Positions 18,321 to 26,455 of a DNA stretch of 64,000 nucleotides are shown here, in pieces. The stretch is from Flavobacteriaceae bacterium (GTDB lineage: Bacteria > Bacteroidota > Bacteroidia > Flavobacteriales > Flavobacteriaceae), in the NCBI GenBank assembly GCA_024644745.1, contig JAHEHF010000002.1:25321-89320 (forward strand). The letters are read 5' to 3'. The position numbers and the translations under genes are program-made. The notes below the pieces were generated by a model. The model was not told the origin of the DNA. It saw nothing but the letters and a program-made list of their open reading frames with translations, and did no database searches. Positions within the stretch are counted from its first letter, which is position 1, and each line of letters begins with the position of its first letter.

Positions 18321-18359
18321 AAAAAATATGAATTTCTAAGTTTAACATATCATACTTTA

Positions 18360-18367
18360 CAAAGTTA
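18360..18367 (-). promoter_or_regulatory. candidate -7 promoter element for the NRDE gene
   Basis: TAACTTTG on the minus strand fits TAnnTTTG, about 40 bp upstream of the start at 18320. No matching -33 element. Confidence 0.38.
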
Positions 18368-18409
18368 ACATTTAGTCAATAGTAAGGTCTTAAAATCTTT
18401 CATAATTCG

Positions 18410-18417
18410 TACCTTTG
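18410..18417 (+). promoter_or_regulatory. candidate -7 promoter element for pruA
   Basis: TACCTTTG fits TAnnTTTG and is 43 bp before the pruA ATG. It shares the 140-bp divergent spacer with the NRDE promoter. No clear -33 TTG. Confidence 0.42.
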
Positions 18418-18460
18418 CCATCACTAAAAATGGAATTCTACCAATCAAAAATTAAAACAT

Positions 18461-20089
18461 ATGTCAAACGGATTTTTCAAGGTGCCAAAAGCTGTAAATG
18501 AGCCGGTTAATTCCTATGCTCCAGGAACAAAAGCACATAAAGACTTAATTGCAACTTATGATAAAATGTTCAACGAAAAAGTTGATATCCCATTTTACAT
18601 TGGAGGCAAAGAATACAGAACCGGAAAAACGGTGGATATACATCCCCCCCATGACCATCAACACAGCGTAGGACAATACCACACCGCAGACAAGGAACAC
18701 ATTGAACTAGCGGTTAAAAAAGCGGCTGAAGCAAGAGTAAAATGGGCTAAAACAAGTTGGGAACACCGCGCTGCCATCTTTTTAAAAGCTGCAGAACTCC
18801 TTGCCGGACCTTTCAGATACAAAATGAATGCTGCCACGATGATCGCACAATCCAAGAATGTGATGCAGGCTGAAATCGATGCGGCGTGTGAACTGATCGA
18901 TTTTTTGAGGTTCAACGTTGAGTTCATGACTGAGATCTACAGCAACCAGCCTGAATCTTCTCCCGGCATTTGGAACAGAATGCAATACAGGCCCCTCGAA
19001 GGATTTGTTTATGCCATTACCCCCTTCAATTTTACAGCCATTGCAGGAAATTTACCTGCCGCTCCCGCGATGATGGGTAACGTGGTGATATGGAAACCTG
19101 CAAGGTCTCAGGTCTATTCTGCAAATGTGATTATGGAATTGTTCAAAGAGGCGGGTCTTCCTGACGGTGTGATCAATATGGTAACCGGTAACAGTGCCAC
19201 CATCACTGATGTCCTTTTGAATGACAAAGATTTTGCCGGAGTTCACTTTACAGGATCTACCCCTGTATTTGACAACTTTTGGGAAACCATTGGGAAAAAT
19301 GTGAAATTTTACAAGTCATATCCCCGTATTGTTGGTGAAACAGGTGGAAAAGATTTTATCTGGGCACATCCATCTGCAAATCCCAAAGAAGTGGCAACCG
19401 CGATTTCCAGAGGTGCATTTGAATACCAGGGACAAAAATGTTCAGCTGCTTCAAGGGCATATCTCCCAAAAAGTCTATGGAACGATATCCGTGAATATGT
19501 GATCACCGATATCAAATCTTTTAAAATGGGAAGCCCGGGTGATAGTTCGAATTTTATAAACGCCGTGATCGACGACAGGGCCTTTAAAAAATTATCGGGT
19601 TATCTGGACCAGGCCAAAAAAGACAGTGATGCAGAGATCATTGTGGGAGGAGACTATGATGACTCCGTAGGTTATTTTATTGAGCCCACCGTCATTGTAA
19701 CCACCAACCCAAAGTACGAAACCATGTGCACAGAATTGTTCGGACCTATCATCACCGTATATGTATATGAAGATGATCAGTGGGAAGACGTTCTGGACCT
19801 TGTTGACGAAACGGGAGAATACGCCTTGACCGGAGCCATTTTCAGTCAAGACCGATACGTCATAGACACGGCCACGAGCAAGCTTGAGAATGCTGCCGGA
19901 AATTTCTATATCAATGATAAACCCACAGGAGCCGTTGTAGGGCAACAGCCATTTGGTGGCGCCAGAGGATCAGGAACGAATGATAAAGCCGGTTCCGTTT
20001 GGAATCTTCTGCGCTGGGTTTCCAATCGTACCATGAAAGAAACTTTTGTGCCTCCAACAGATTACAGGTATCCTTTTTTAGGGGAATAA
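18461..20089 (+). CDS. pruA: L-glutamate gamma-semialdehyde (1-pyrroline-5-carboxylate) dehydrogenase
   Basis: NAD-dependent aldehyde dehydrogenase (542 aa) that oxidises glutamate semialdehyde to glutamate, the last step of proline catabolism. Catalytic Cys327 lies in GQKCSAASR and the general-base Glu293 in VGETGGKD. The N-terminal FKVPKAVNEP start and the length fit the stand-alone P5C dehydrogenase group (like mammalian ALDH4A1) rather than the bifunctional PutA. It is monocistronic with a strong terminator. It would complete oxidation of proline produced by the hydroxyproline enzymes near 58000, but a proline dehydrogenase gene is not in the window. Confidence 0.95.
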   Translation: MSNGFFKVPKAVNEPVNSYAPGTKAHKDLIATYDKMFNEKVDIPFYIGGKEYRTGKTVDIHPPHDHQHSVGQYHTADKEHIELAVKKAAEARVKWAKTSWEHRAAIFLKAAELLAGPFRYKMNAATMIAQSKNVMQAEIDAACELIDFLRFNVEFMTEIYSNQPESSPGIWNRMQYRPLEGFVYAITPFNFTAIAGNLPAAPAMMGNVVIWKPARSQVYSANVIMELFKEAGLPDGVINMVTGNSATITDVLLNDKDFAGVHFTGSTPVFDNFWETIGKNVKFYKSYPRIVGETGGKDFIWAHPSANPKEVATAISRGAFEYQGQKCSAASRAYLPKSLWNDIREYVITDIKSFKMGSPGDSSNFINAVIDDRAFKKLSGYLDQAKKDSDAEIIVGGDYDDSVGYFIEPTVIVTTNPKYETMCTELFGPIITVYVYEDDQWEDVLDLVDETGEYALTGAIFSQDRYVIDTATSKLENAAGNFYINDKPTGAVVGQQPFGGARGSGTNDKAGSVWNLLRWVSNRTMKETFVPPTDYRYPFLGE

Positions 20090-20116
20090 TCGAGGTTTGT
20101 ACCTTCATAAAAAAAA

Positions 20117-20146
20117 AGTCCGGGGAAAATATCCCGGGCTTTTTTT
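20117..20146. terminator. bidirectional intrinsic terminator between pruA and the 59-codon gene
   Basis: Stem AGTCCGGG (20117-20124) pairs with CCCGGGCT (20133-20140) with one G-T pair and an 8-nt loop. It is flanked by an A-run on the left and a seven-T run on the right, so it can serve both strands. The stop codon of the minus-strand gene (20145-20147) lies at the end of this T-run. Confidence 0.88.
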
Positions 20147-20324
20147 ATGCCCCCTCCATTTTATCGGCATCTGGCAGTAAGCCAACCAGTTTCTGAGGAT
20201 CGTGTATTAAAATTGGAATGTGTTGGGCGCAGATATAAAATGCTGAATCCTTATGATAAAATTTTGTCACCGGCATTTCAAGCTGGCTCTTTCGGCATAC
20301 GAGGCATTCTCTTTGATCTTTCAT
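20145..20324 (-). CDS. 59-residue zinc-ribbon-like small protein
   Basis: Short gene in an otherwise empty 350-bp spacer. The product begins MKDQRECLVCRKSQLEM and contains CxxC at Cys7/Cys10 and ICAQH at residues 31-35 (Cys32, His35). Together these make a CxxC...CxxH treble-clef or ribbon-like metal site. The segment HIPILIHDPQKLVGLLPDA completes a compact domain. Support for a real gene: four evenly placed metal ligands, a -7-like promoter 22 bp upstream and a terminator exactly at its stop. No function can be assigned; a regulatory or metal-binding role is conjecture. Confidence 0.72.
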   Translation of the reverse strand: MKDQRECLVCRKSQLEMPVTKFYHKDSAFYICAQHIPILIHDPQKLVGLLPDADKMEGA

Positions 20325-20345
20325 ATATTATTGATTTAAACAGGT

Positions 20346-20374
20346 CAAAATTAGTTCATCATAAAAAACCAAAA
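20346..20374 (-). promoter_or_regulatory. candidate promoter of the 59-codon gene
   Basis: Minus strand TAATTTTG (20346-20353) fits TAnnTTTG. A TTTG at 20370-20373 may be the -33 element, though the 16-bp spacing is slightly short. Predicted leader is about 15 nt. Confidence 0.4.
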
Positions 20375-20440
20375 CATGACATAACTTAGGCTTTCGGGTA
20401 TTTTCAAAAAAATTTAATCTGACATGAAGCTGCAATCAGA

Positions 20441-21715
20441 TCAAGCTTGGCTTAAAGCCTCCTTTAATATTTCAACAAAGCGATAAACATCCTTAAAGCT
20501 GTTGTATAAAGGAGCCGGAGCTATTCTGATCACATCGGGCTCTCGCCAGTCTGCAATGACGCCCCTTTCGCTTATTTTATCGAACAATGAACGGTTATTG
20601 TTGATCATTCTTATGGATAATTGTGCCCCTCTTTCATGAGGTTCGTTCGGGGTAATGATGTCTATGTCATCACTTTTTAATCCATGGATCAGAAACTCAA
20701 GGTATCCGGTAATCAGTCTTGATTTGGTCACGATCTGCTCCATTCCGGCCTCATTAAAAATATCAAGAGAAGCTCTTAAAGCAGCCATCGAGATGACAGT
20801 TTCATTGCTCAATTGCCATCCTTCCGCAGTTTGGATCGGCACAAAGGTGTCATCCATCAAAAACCGGGTTGCCTTGTCATGCCCCCACCAACCTGCAAAT
20901 CGTGGCAGGTCCTTTCGATTGATGTGACGCTTATGAACAAAACATCCTGCCACACCGCCCGGCCCTGAATTTATATATTTATAAGTGCACCAAACAGCAA
21001 AATCAACGTTCCAGTTGTGCAACTGCAAGGGCAGATTTCCTGCGCCATGTGCCAGGTCAAAGCCCACCGTACATCCTTTTTCATGGCCCGCTGCCGTGAT
21101 GCGGGCCATGTCAAATGCCTGACCCGTATAATAATTAAGACCGCCAAGCATGATCAGGGCAATCGAATCGCCTTCCTCTTCAATGAGCTTCAGGATGTCA
21201 TCCGTTTGCAAGGTGACTTCTCCCGGTCTTGGTTCCAGCTCAATCAGGCTCTGATCAATGTTCAGGCCGTGAAATTCAATTTGTGATTTAACCGCATACT
21301 GGTCAGATGGAAAGGCAAATTTTTCAATAAGTATTTTGTACCTCTTCTGAGTTGGCCTATAAAAAGAAACCATCATCAGATGAAGGTTGACAGTAAGGCT
21401 GTTCATGACCACGACTTCTTCCTTTTTTGCTCCTACAACAGCGGCCATTTTTTCACCCAGTTCTTCGTGATAAGTGGTAAATGGGCGACGGGCCTCAAAA
21501 TGCCCTTTGACACCAAGTTCCTTCCAGTCATCAAGGACTTCCTCTATATAGGATTTTGCCTTTTTTGGCTGCAGACCCAACGAATTCCCACATAAATAAA
21601 CTGCATCCTTTCCGTCACTGTGTTTAGGGAAATAAAACTGATCTCTATATTTGCCCAATGGATCCATATTGTCCATTTTCTCAGCAAACTCAAGCGTGTA
21701 AAGGTATTCTATCAT
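20441..21715 (-). CDS. kynU: kynureninase
   Basis: PLP-dependent hydrolase (424 aa) that cleaves kynurenine to anthranilate and alanine. Fold type I features: substrate loop CGNSLGLQPKK near 42, FDLAHGAGN near 216 for the cofactor-binding Asp, and the Schiff-base Lys246 in WCTYKYINSG. The C-terminal RIAPAPLYNSF is also typical. It is the last gene of a three-gene minus-strand unit after the formamidase-like gene (3-bp gap) and tryptophan dioxygenase. No kynurenine 3-monooxygenase is nearby, so anthranilate rather than 3-hydroxyanthranilate is the expected product. Confidence 0.95.
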   Translation of the reverse strand: MIEYLYTLEFAEKMDNMDPLGKYRDQFYFPKHSDGKDAVYLCGNSLGLQPKKAKSYIEEVLDDWKELGVKGHFEARRPFTTYHEELGEKMAAVVGAKKEEVVVMNSLTVNLHLMMVSFYRPTQKRYKILIEKFAFPSDQYAVKSQIEFHGLNIDQSLIELEPRPGEVTLQTDDILKLIEEEGDSIALIMLGGLNYYTGQAFDMARITAAGHEKGCTVGFDLAHGAGNLPLQLHNWNVDFAVWCTYKYINSGPGGVAGCFVHKRHINRKDLPRFAGWWGHDKATRFLMDDTFVPIQTAEGWQLSNETVISMAALRASLDIFNEAGMEQIVTKSRLITGYLEFLIHGLKSDDIDIITPNEPHERGAQLSIRMINNNRSLFDKISERGVIADWREPDVIRIAPAPLYNSFKDVYRFVEILKEALSQA

Positions 21716-21718
21716 TGT

Positions 21719-22555
21719 TCAGATTTCTAGCGAATTAAGTATTTTTTGCAAAGGGTAAATCAGGGGACGACTCGGTGAAGCATCAGATACAAAGGGCGCG
21801 ATCTGAAGATTCAACAGGTAGTTCCCGTCCTTAATTTCATCTGGCACATAAATCAATTCAGTGATCGTTTTATGAACTTTGGCATCAGCTCCTTTTTCAT
21901 GACTTTCAAACTCCATATTCCAAAAAATATGATGTGCACTCAGCTTTCCTTCATCAGATGACCGGTCAACGGAGGGTAAATCCACCAAAAGGTGGTCGAC
22001 TCCTATCTCTGACAGATAAGACATTGCTTCCATCGAAAAAAACGCTGCGTTTTCTGAGGAATACCTCCTTTTCTTCTTAGACTGATCATTAGGTAAGGTC
22101 CTGATCAAAAGTGCCTTTTGAAAGCCCTCCTCACCTGACTCCAATGCCTTTTCCAATTGTTGTCTCGTGATATAAACATCCTTCGAATTTTTCTCGGGTA
22201 TATAGCTTTCGGCATGATCAACTGCCTTGACGGGCGCAACACTGATCAGTGTTGCGGGAATGAATGAATCAACCAGCTGCTCCTGAATGGAATAGCGCTT
22301 ATGGGTGAGGTGACCAATACATTCTGTGTGTGTACCATTACAGTGAGGGATCATTGAGATCCGTTCAAAATTGCAACCACCACCTCGTCTTGTGTCCCCA
22401 ACAAAACCATCCTTCTGATAGGCCTGAGATGCCGCATGCTCAACATCATACATATTTGGTTGTTCCCCGTTAAATCTCAAGGGAATCGATATATCATGAT
22501 AATTGTTCACCTGTACATGGTACTCATGCCCTCTGACTGTAAAATGCAGCTTCAT
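21719..22555 (-). CDS. cyclase-family metal hydrolase, probable N-formylkynurenine formamidase
   Basis: 278-residue member of the cyclase (PF04199) superfamily, which includes the KynB arylformamidase. The metal motif, normally HxGTHxDxPxH, reads Cys72-N-G-T-His76-T-Glu78-C-I-G-His82. The first His is replaced by Cys and the Asp by Glu. Operon position between tryptophan dioxygenase and kynureninase supplies the missing N-formylkynurenine hydrolysis step, so the function is inferred from context with family support. No signal peptide. It starts 65 bp after the dioxygenase stop and ends 3 bp before kynU. Confidence 0.78.
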   Translation of the reverse strand: MKLHFTVRGHEYHVQVNNYHDISIPLRFNGEQPNMYDVEHAASQAYQKDGFVGDTRRGGGCNFERISMIPHCNGTHTECIGHLTHKRYSIQEQLVDSFIPATLISVAPVKAVDHAESYIPEKNSKDVYITRQQLEKALESGEEGFQKALLIRTLPNDQSKKKRRYSSENAAFFSMEAMSYLSEIGVDHLLVDLPSVDRSSDEGKLSAHHIFWNMEFESHEKGADAKVHKTITELIYVPDEIKDGNYLLNLQIAPFVSDASPSRPLIYPLQKILNSLEI

Positions 22556-22620
22556 GCTAAATTAGGTTGACTTTCAAAATTTCAAATCTGTTCCAATATT
22601 TCTGATCCTTCAAACATATA

Positions 22621-23721
22621 TCATTCTTCTCTCAGTGAAAATGTAAAATTTAATTTTTTCTTTAACTCCGCCGGCAGTTTGGGTAAAGCTGACCTTGGGA
22701 TCAATAAAGTGGAAATGTTGTGCAAATCGTAAAATATCCTGTGTTTTTCTGCAGTAGTTTTTAAATAATCATAGCCCGAGGAGCCCCCGGTACCAATCTT
22801 CTGTCCGAGGGTGCGCAGTACCATCTGGGCATGTCTGTTTCTCCATGTCGTAAGCAATTCATCTATGTCTATCAATTTTTGAAGAAACATGAATGGCTGC
22901 CTCAAAAGGGGTTCGTCACGATAAAGATTGATCAGTAAAGCGCTTATAGTGGCTTTATATGACAATTTTAACTTTCCTTTCTCAAGATTATCCTCATGGC
23001 TTTTTTTATCGAATATAGAATTGAAATAACTGCTGGTCTCACCCAACATTCTTATCCTGAGATTTTTTTCGTGATCTGTAATATAATCCGCCGAATGGAT
23101 GGCTTCTTCTTCAGAGATCAACATGTTTTCAACAGCACCTTTGTACTCTTCAATAAAATCAAAATTGTCAAATTGCAGAAAAGGGGTCCTTTCCAGCCAT
23201 TTCTCAACCAATTCCAGCATAGAGTCTCCTGACTCGAGGGCATCCAGAATATCCTGCTCTTTCTGAGAAAAAACGCCCGAGTAAGCACATTGGGTATAGG
23301 AAATCCTGTTGTCTCTTTTTAATCCAAGGGAAACTTCAAGCTGCCTGAACTGAAAACTTTGAAATCCGGAAGCAGGGAGCAGATAATTCCTGAAATCAAG
23401 GAAATCCAAAGGGGTCATGGTCTCAATAATATCTATCTGATCGACAAGGATCTTCTGGATCTTCACTACCCTGTCGAGCCTTGAAATTGCAATACCTATA
23501 TCAGCTTCCTCCACAGCTCCTTCACTGAACAGGTCCATGACAGAACCAAGATCATGAAGAATCTCCTTGAACCATAATTCATAAACCTGATGCACGATAA
23601 TAAAAAGCATTTCATCGTGTGCGGGTTCCTTGAATTCCTCACTTCGAAGCTTTTGGGCATCCAGGATTTTCTGCAATTGCAAATACTGATCATAATGTAT
23701 TGAAGAAAGCTCCTTGTCCAT
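22621..23721 (-). CDS. kynA: tryptophan 2,3-dioxygenase
   Basis: Heme enzyme (366 aa) opening the indole ring of tryptophan to N-formylkynurenine. The heme-ligand His sits in WRNRHAQMVLR, followed by the conserved GTGGSSGYDYL loop that covers the substrate; EMLFIIVHQVYELWFKE near the N-terminus is the other family signature. It is longer than proteobacterial enzymes of about 280 residues and closer in length to the animal/Bacteroidota type. First gene of the tryptophan-to-anthranilate unit. Confidence 0.95.
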   Translation of the reverse strand: MDKELSSIHYDQYLQLQKILDAQKLRSEEFKEPAHDEMLFIIVHQVYELWFKEILHDLGSVMDLFSEGAVEEADIGIAISRLDRVVKIQKILVDQIDIIETMTPLDFLDFRNYLLPASGFQSFQFRQLEVSLGLKRDNRISYTQCAYSGVFSQKEQDILDALESGDSMLELVEKWLERTPFLQFDNFDFIEEYKGAVENMLISEEEAIHSADYITDHEKNLRIRMLGETSSYFNSIFDKKSHEDNLEKGKLKLSYKATISALLINLYRDEPLLRQPFMFLQKLIDIDELLTTWRNRHAQMVLRTLGQKIGTGGSSGYDYLKTTAEKHRIFYDLHNISTLLIPRSALPKLPAELKKKLNFTFSLREE

Positions 23722-23941
23722 ATCGAGTTAAAAACAGACTGATCGTTATTTAATAATTTCCTTAAAACAAGCAAGATAATTATTTATCCTGTAAATTTGG
23801 CCCCGTTTTTTATCAAATCCTGCATGTACATGAAATTAGATTTCATAATAACAGTGTCATTTTTTTGAAGGCCTTCTTTCATGATATCCTAAAAATGTTT
23901 CGTAATTTAAAACACCAAAAAACTAAAATCCAGCTTCCATC

Positions 23942-24520
23942 ATGAAAAAATTAGCCAATTACCTGCTTCAGGGCCTCTTATACCTAGCCCCTTTGGGAAT
24001 CACTGCTTATATCATCTATACGACCTTTACATTTGTTGACGGTTTGTCCCAGAAACTGCTGGCGAAATTTTTTGATTTCCAGATCCCGGGTCTGGGGCTC
24101 TTGTCTTTGCTTATTTTTTTGATATTTATAGGGTTCCTCGGAAGAACGATCATTGCACAACCCCTGAAAAAAATATTTCATAAGATCATTGATAGTGTTC
24201 CTTTACTGAACTTTATCTATTCGGCCTTCAATGATCTTTTTACAGCTTTTATCGGCAAAGAAAAAAAATTCAACAAGCCCGTTCTTGTGAAGGTCAACCA
24301 GATCTCGGATCTTGAAAAGCTTGGTTTTATAACCGAGGAAAATCTTTCAGTTTTAAAAGAGAAAGATAAAGTTGCAGTATACTTTCCTCATTCGTATAAT
24401 TTTTCAGGAGAATTGTTCATCGTCCCAAAAAGCCAGATCAGGCATTTAGACATCAATTCAAGTGAAATGATGAAATTCATCGTTTCAGCGGGACTCACAG
24501 GATGGCATAAAAATAATTAA
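23942..24520 (+). CDS. DUF502 family membrane protein
   Basis: 192-residue inner-membrane protein of the DUF502 family. Two hydrophobic helices (about 10-30 and 48-70) are followed by the family motif IPLLNFIYSAFNDLF-like segment (here VPLLNFIYSAF) and a soluble beta-rich domain (about 95-190) with PHSYNFSGELFIVP. Function unknown; family members are widespread and often next to envelope genes. Its last four bases overlap the end of rsmG on the opposite strand. Confidence 0.82.
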   Translation: MKKLANYLLQGLLYLAPLGITAYIIYTTFTFVDGLSQKLLAKFFDFQIPGLGLLSLLIFLIFIGFLGRTIIAQPLKKIFHKIIDSVPLLNFIYSAFNDLFTAFIGKEKKFNKPVLVKVNQISDLEKLGFITEENLSVLKEKDKVAVYFPHSYNFSGELFIVPKSQIRHLDINSSEMMKFIVSAGLTGWHKNN

Positions 24521-25146
24521 AGGCGGTATTTAAGCGGAATATAAACCACTTTTTTTGTTTCAAAAAAAGGGTCGTCAAAATAAGATGTCAAATCGTAAAT
24601 CTCAGCTTTTGGAAAATTTTTTAATTCTTCCTTCAAATCTCCACCCTTAAGGTAAAGAATTCCATTTTTCAAGGCATGCCTTTGCTGTTTGGCCACTTTT
24701 TTACGCGTCCAATTCACGAAGTCATCCATTCGGGTTACAGCCCTGCTCACGATAAAGTCGAATTCTCCCTTCACCTTTTCAGCCCGGCCATGAATGGCCC
24801 TGACATTATTCAAACCAAGGGCCTCTGAAACAGCCTCGACCACTTTAATTTTTTTACCTATTGAATCGACAAGTAAAAACTCGCTTTCAGGAAACATGAT
24901 TGCCAGCGGGATGCCCGGAAAACCGCCTCCAGTACCAACATCCAGAATTTTAGACCCAGGCAGAAAAGGCTGTACTTTAGCTATTCCGAGAGAATGCAGC
25001 ACATGTTTCAGGTAGAGGGCATCTATATCCTTTCTTGAAATCACATTGATCTGAGCATTCCAATGTTTGTACAATTCTTCGAGTTTAGAAAACTGCCGGA
25101 GCTGTTGCGGAGTCAATCCCTGAAAATTTTCCCGTATAAGATTCAT
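24517..25146 (-). CDS. rsmG: 16S rRNA (guanine-527-N7)-methyltransferase
   Basis: SAM-dependent methyltransferase (209 aa) that modifies G527 of 16S rRNA, in the 530 loop near the ribosomal A site. The SAM-binding motif I is LDVGTGGGFPGIPLA (about 70-84), motif II FLLVDSIGKKIKV follows, and FDFIVSRAV provides the later motif. Length is normal for the family. Single gene, convergent with DUF502 and overlapping it by 4 bp. Confidence 0.93.
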   Translation of the reverse strand: MNLIRENFQGLTPQQLRQFSKLEELYKHWNAQINVISRKDIDALYLKHVLHSLGIAKVQPFLPGSKILDVGTGGGFPGIPLAIMFPESEFLLVDSIGKKIKVVEAVSEALGLNNVRAIHGRAEKVKGEFDFIVSRAVTRMDDFVNWTRKKVAKQQRHALKNGILYLKGGDLKEELKNFPKAEIYDLTSYFDDPFFETKKVVYIPLKYRL

Positions 25147-25159
25147 ATCAAATTTTTAG

Positions 25160-25167
25160 CAAAAATA
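25160..25167 (-). promoter_or_regulatory. candidate -7 promoter element for rsmG
   Basis: TATTTTTG on the minus strand fits TAnnTTTG, 14 bp before the start, implying a very short leader. No -33 match. Confidence 0.35.
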
Positions 25168-25307
25168 CAATTAATCTTAAATGAACATGAAAGACATTCA
25201 AAAGATCATCTGGCCAAGGGCTCCAATTGTTACATATTCTGTTAAAAAAGCAACATTATTATGGCATAATTTTAACAAAAAAATGTTTATTCCAATTAAA
25301 ATACTAG

Positions 25308-25315
25308 TAACTTTG
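25308..25315 (+). promoter_or_regulatory. candidate -7 promoter element for the desaturase operon
   Basis: TAACTTTG fits TAnnTTTG and lies 46 bp upstream of the desaturase ATG in the divergent spacer with rsmG. No clear -33 TTG. Confidence 0.43.
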
Positions 25316-25360
25316 CACTCAGAATTTTGCTATGTTAGCAGAAATAGATAAAAAATCAAT

Positions 25361-26452
25361 ATGCAAGGGATTAAATTCGTAACAAGAGACAAAACAAATT
25401 TTATAAAGACTCTAAACAAAAGAGTTAATAACTACTTCAAAGAGAACAACATAAAGAAAACAGGGAATTGGAAACTATACACAAAAGCAGTTGTCATGTT
25501 TGCCATTTTTCTTGTGCCTCTGGTATTACTTTTAACGGTCGATTTGCCCTCCTGGGCGCAAATACTCATGACTGTCATTATCGGAATCGGTATGGCAGGT
25601 GTTGGAATGAACATCATGCACGATGCCAATCACGAATCATTTTCAAGCAAGAAATGGGTAAACAGCATCATGGGCAGCAGTATTTATATTCTTGCCGGAA
25701 ATGTATACAACTGGAAAGTACAGCACAATGTTTTGCACCATACCTATACCAACATTCAGGGCCTCGATGAAGACATTGATGCCGGAAGGATTATCAGATT
25801 CTCAAAACATTCAAAATGGCTTAAAATTCATAAATTTCAGAAATATTATTCCATCTTCCTTTACGGTTTGCTGACTTTGAACTGGGCCATTACCACTGAT
25901 ATTAAACAAATGCATAATTATTTAAAGCGAAAATTATCTTACGGAAAGTTTCCTAATCCTGCCAAAGAATGGTCAGTACTGGTATTGACCAAGATCCTCT
26001 ATTATTCCATTTGGCTGGTCCTTCCAATTATGGTAATGGATGTTGCCTGGTGGCAGGTGTTGATCGGATTTTTTGTGATGCACTATACGGCCGGGATGAT
26101 CCTGAGTGTGGTTTTTCAACTGGCACATGTCATGCCAAATACAGATATGCCGAAGCCTGATGAAAATGGGATGATGCAACATACCTGGGCGATCCATCAA
26201 TTGTATACCACTTCAAATTTTGCGATCAACAATAAATTGGTAAACTTTTTTACCGGAGGATTGAATCACCAGGTGGAGCATCATATTTTCCCGCATATTT
26301 CGCATATCCATTACAAGAAGATATCCGAAATCGTGAAAAGAACGACCCGTGAATTTAATTTGCCATACAACGAATACAGAACGATGATAGGTGCCTTTAT
26401 TGACCATTTCAAACAACTTGACAAATTAGGCAAACATCCTCAATTAGCTTAA
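25361..26452 (+). CDS. membrane fatty acid (acyl-lipid/acyl-CoA) desaturase
   Basis: Di-iron membrane desaturase (363 aa). Three histidine boxes are intact: HDANH (87-91), HNVLHH (122-127) and QVEHH (304-308). The Gln in the third box is the form seen in front-end/linoleoyl-type desaturases. Four hydrophobic segments flank the boxes (about 45-85 and 190-245). There is no fused cytochrome b5 domain, so an external ferredoxin or cytochrome must supply electrons. It leads an operon with an aminotransferase gene 3 bp downstream, though a functional link is not obvious. Position of the double bond formed is unknown. Confidence 0.9.
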   Translation: MQGIKFVTRDKTNFIKTLNKRVNNYFKENNIKKTGNWKLYTKAVVMFAIFLVPLVLLLTVDLPSWAQILMTVIIGIGMAGVGMNIMHDANHESFSSKKWVNSIMGSSIYILAGNVYNWKVQHNVLHHTYTNIQGLDEDIDAGRIIRFSKHSKWLKIHKFQKYYSIFLYGLLTLNWAITTDIKQMHNYLKRKLSYGKFPNPAKEWSVLVLTKILYYSIWLVLPIMVMDVAWWQVLIGFFVMHYTAGMILSVVFQLAHVMPNTDMPKPDENGMMQHTWAIHQLYTTSNFAINNKLVNFFTGGLNHQVEHHIFPHISHIHYKKISEIVKRTTREFNLPYNEYRTMIGAFIDHFKQLDKLGKHPQLA

Positions 26453-26455
26453 TAA

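Noticed and set aside
20147..20389. 80-codon plus-strand ORF after pruA
   Set aside because: The opposite strand carries the better supported 59-codon gene with metal-ligand spacing; the plus-strand product resembles nothing and starts in the terminator T-run.
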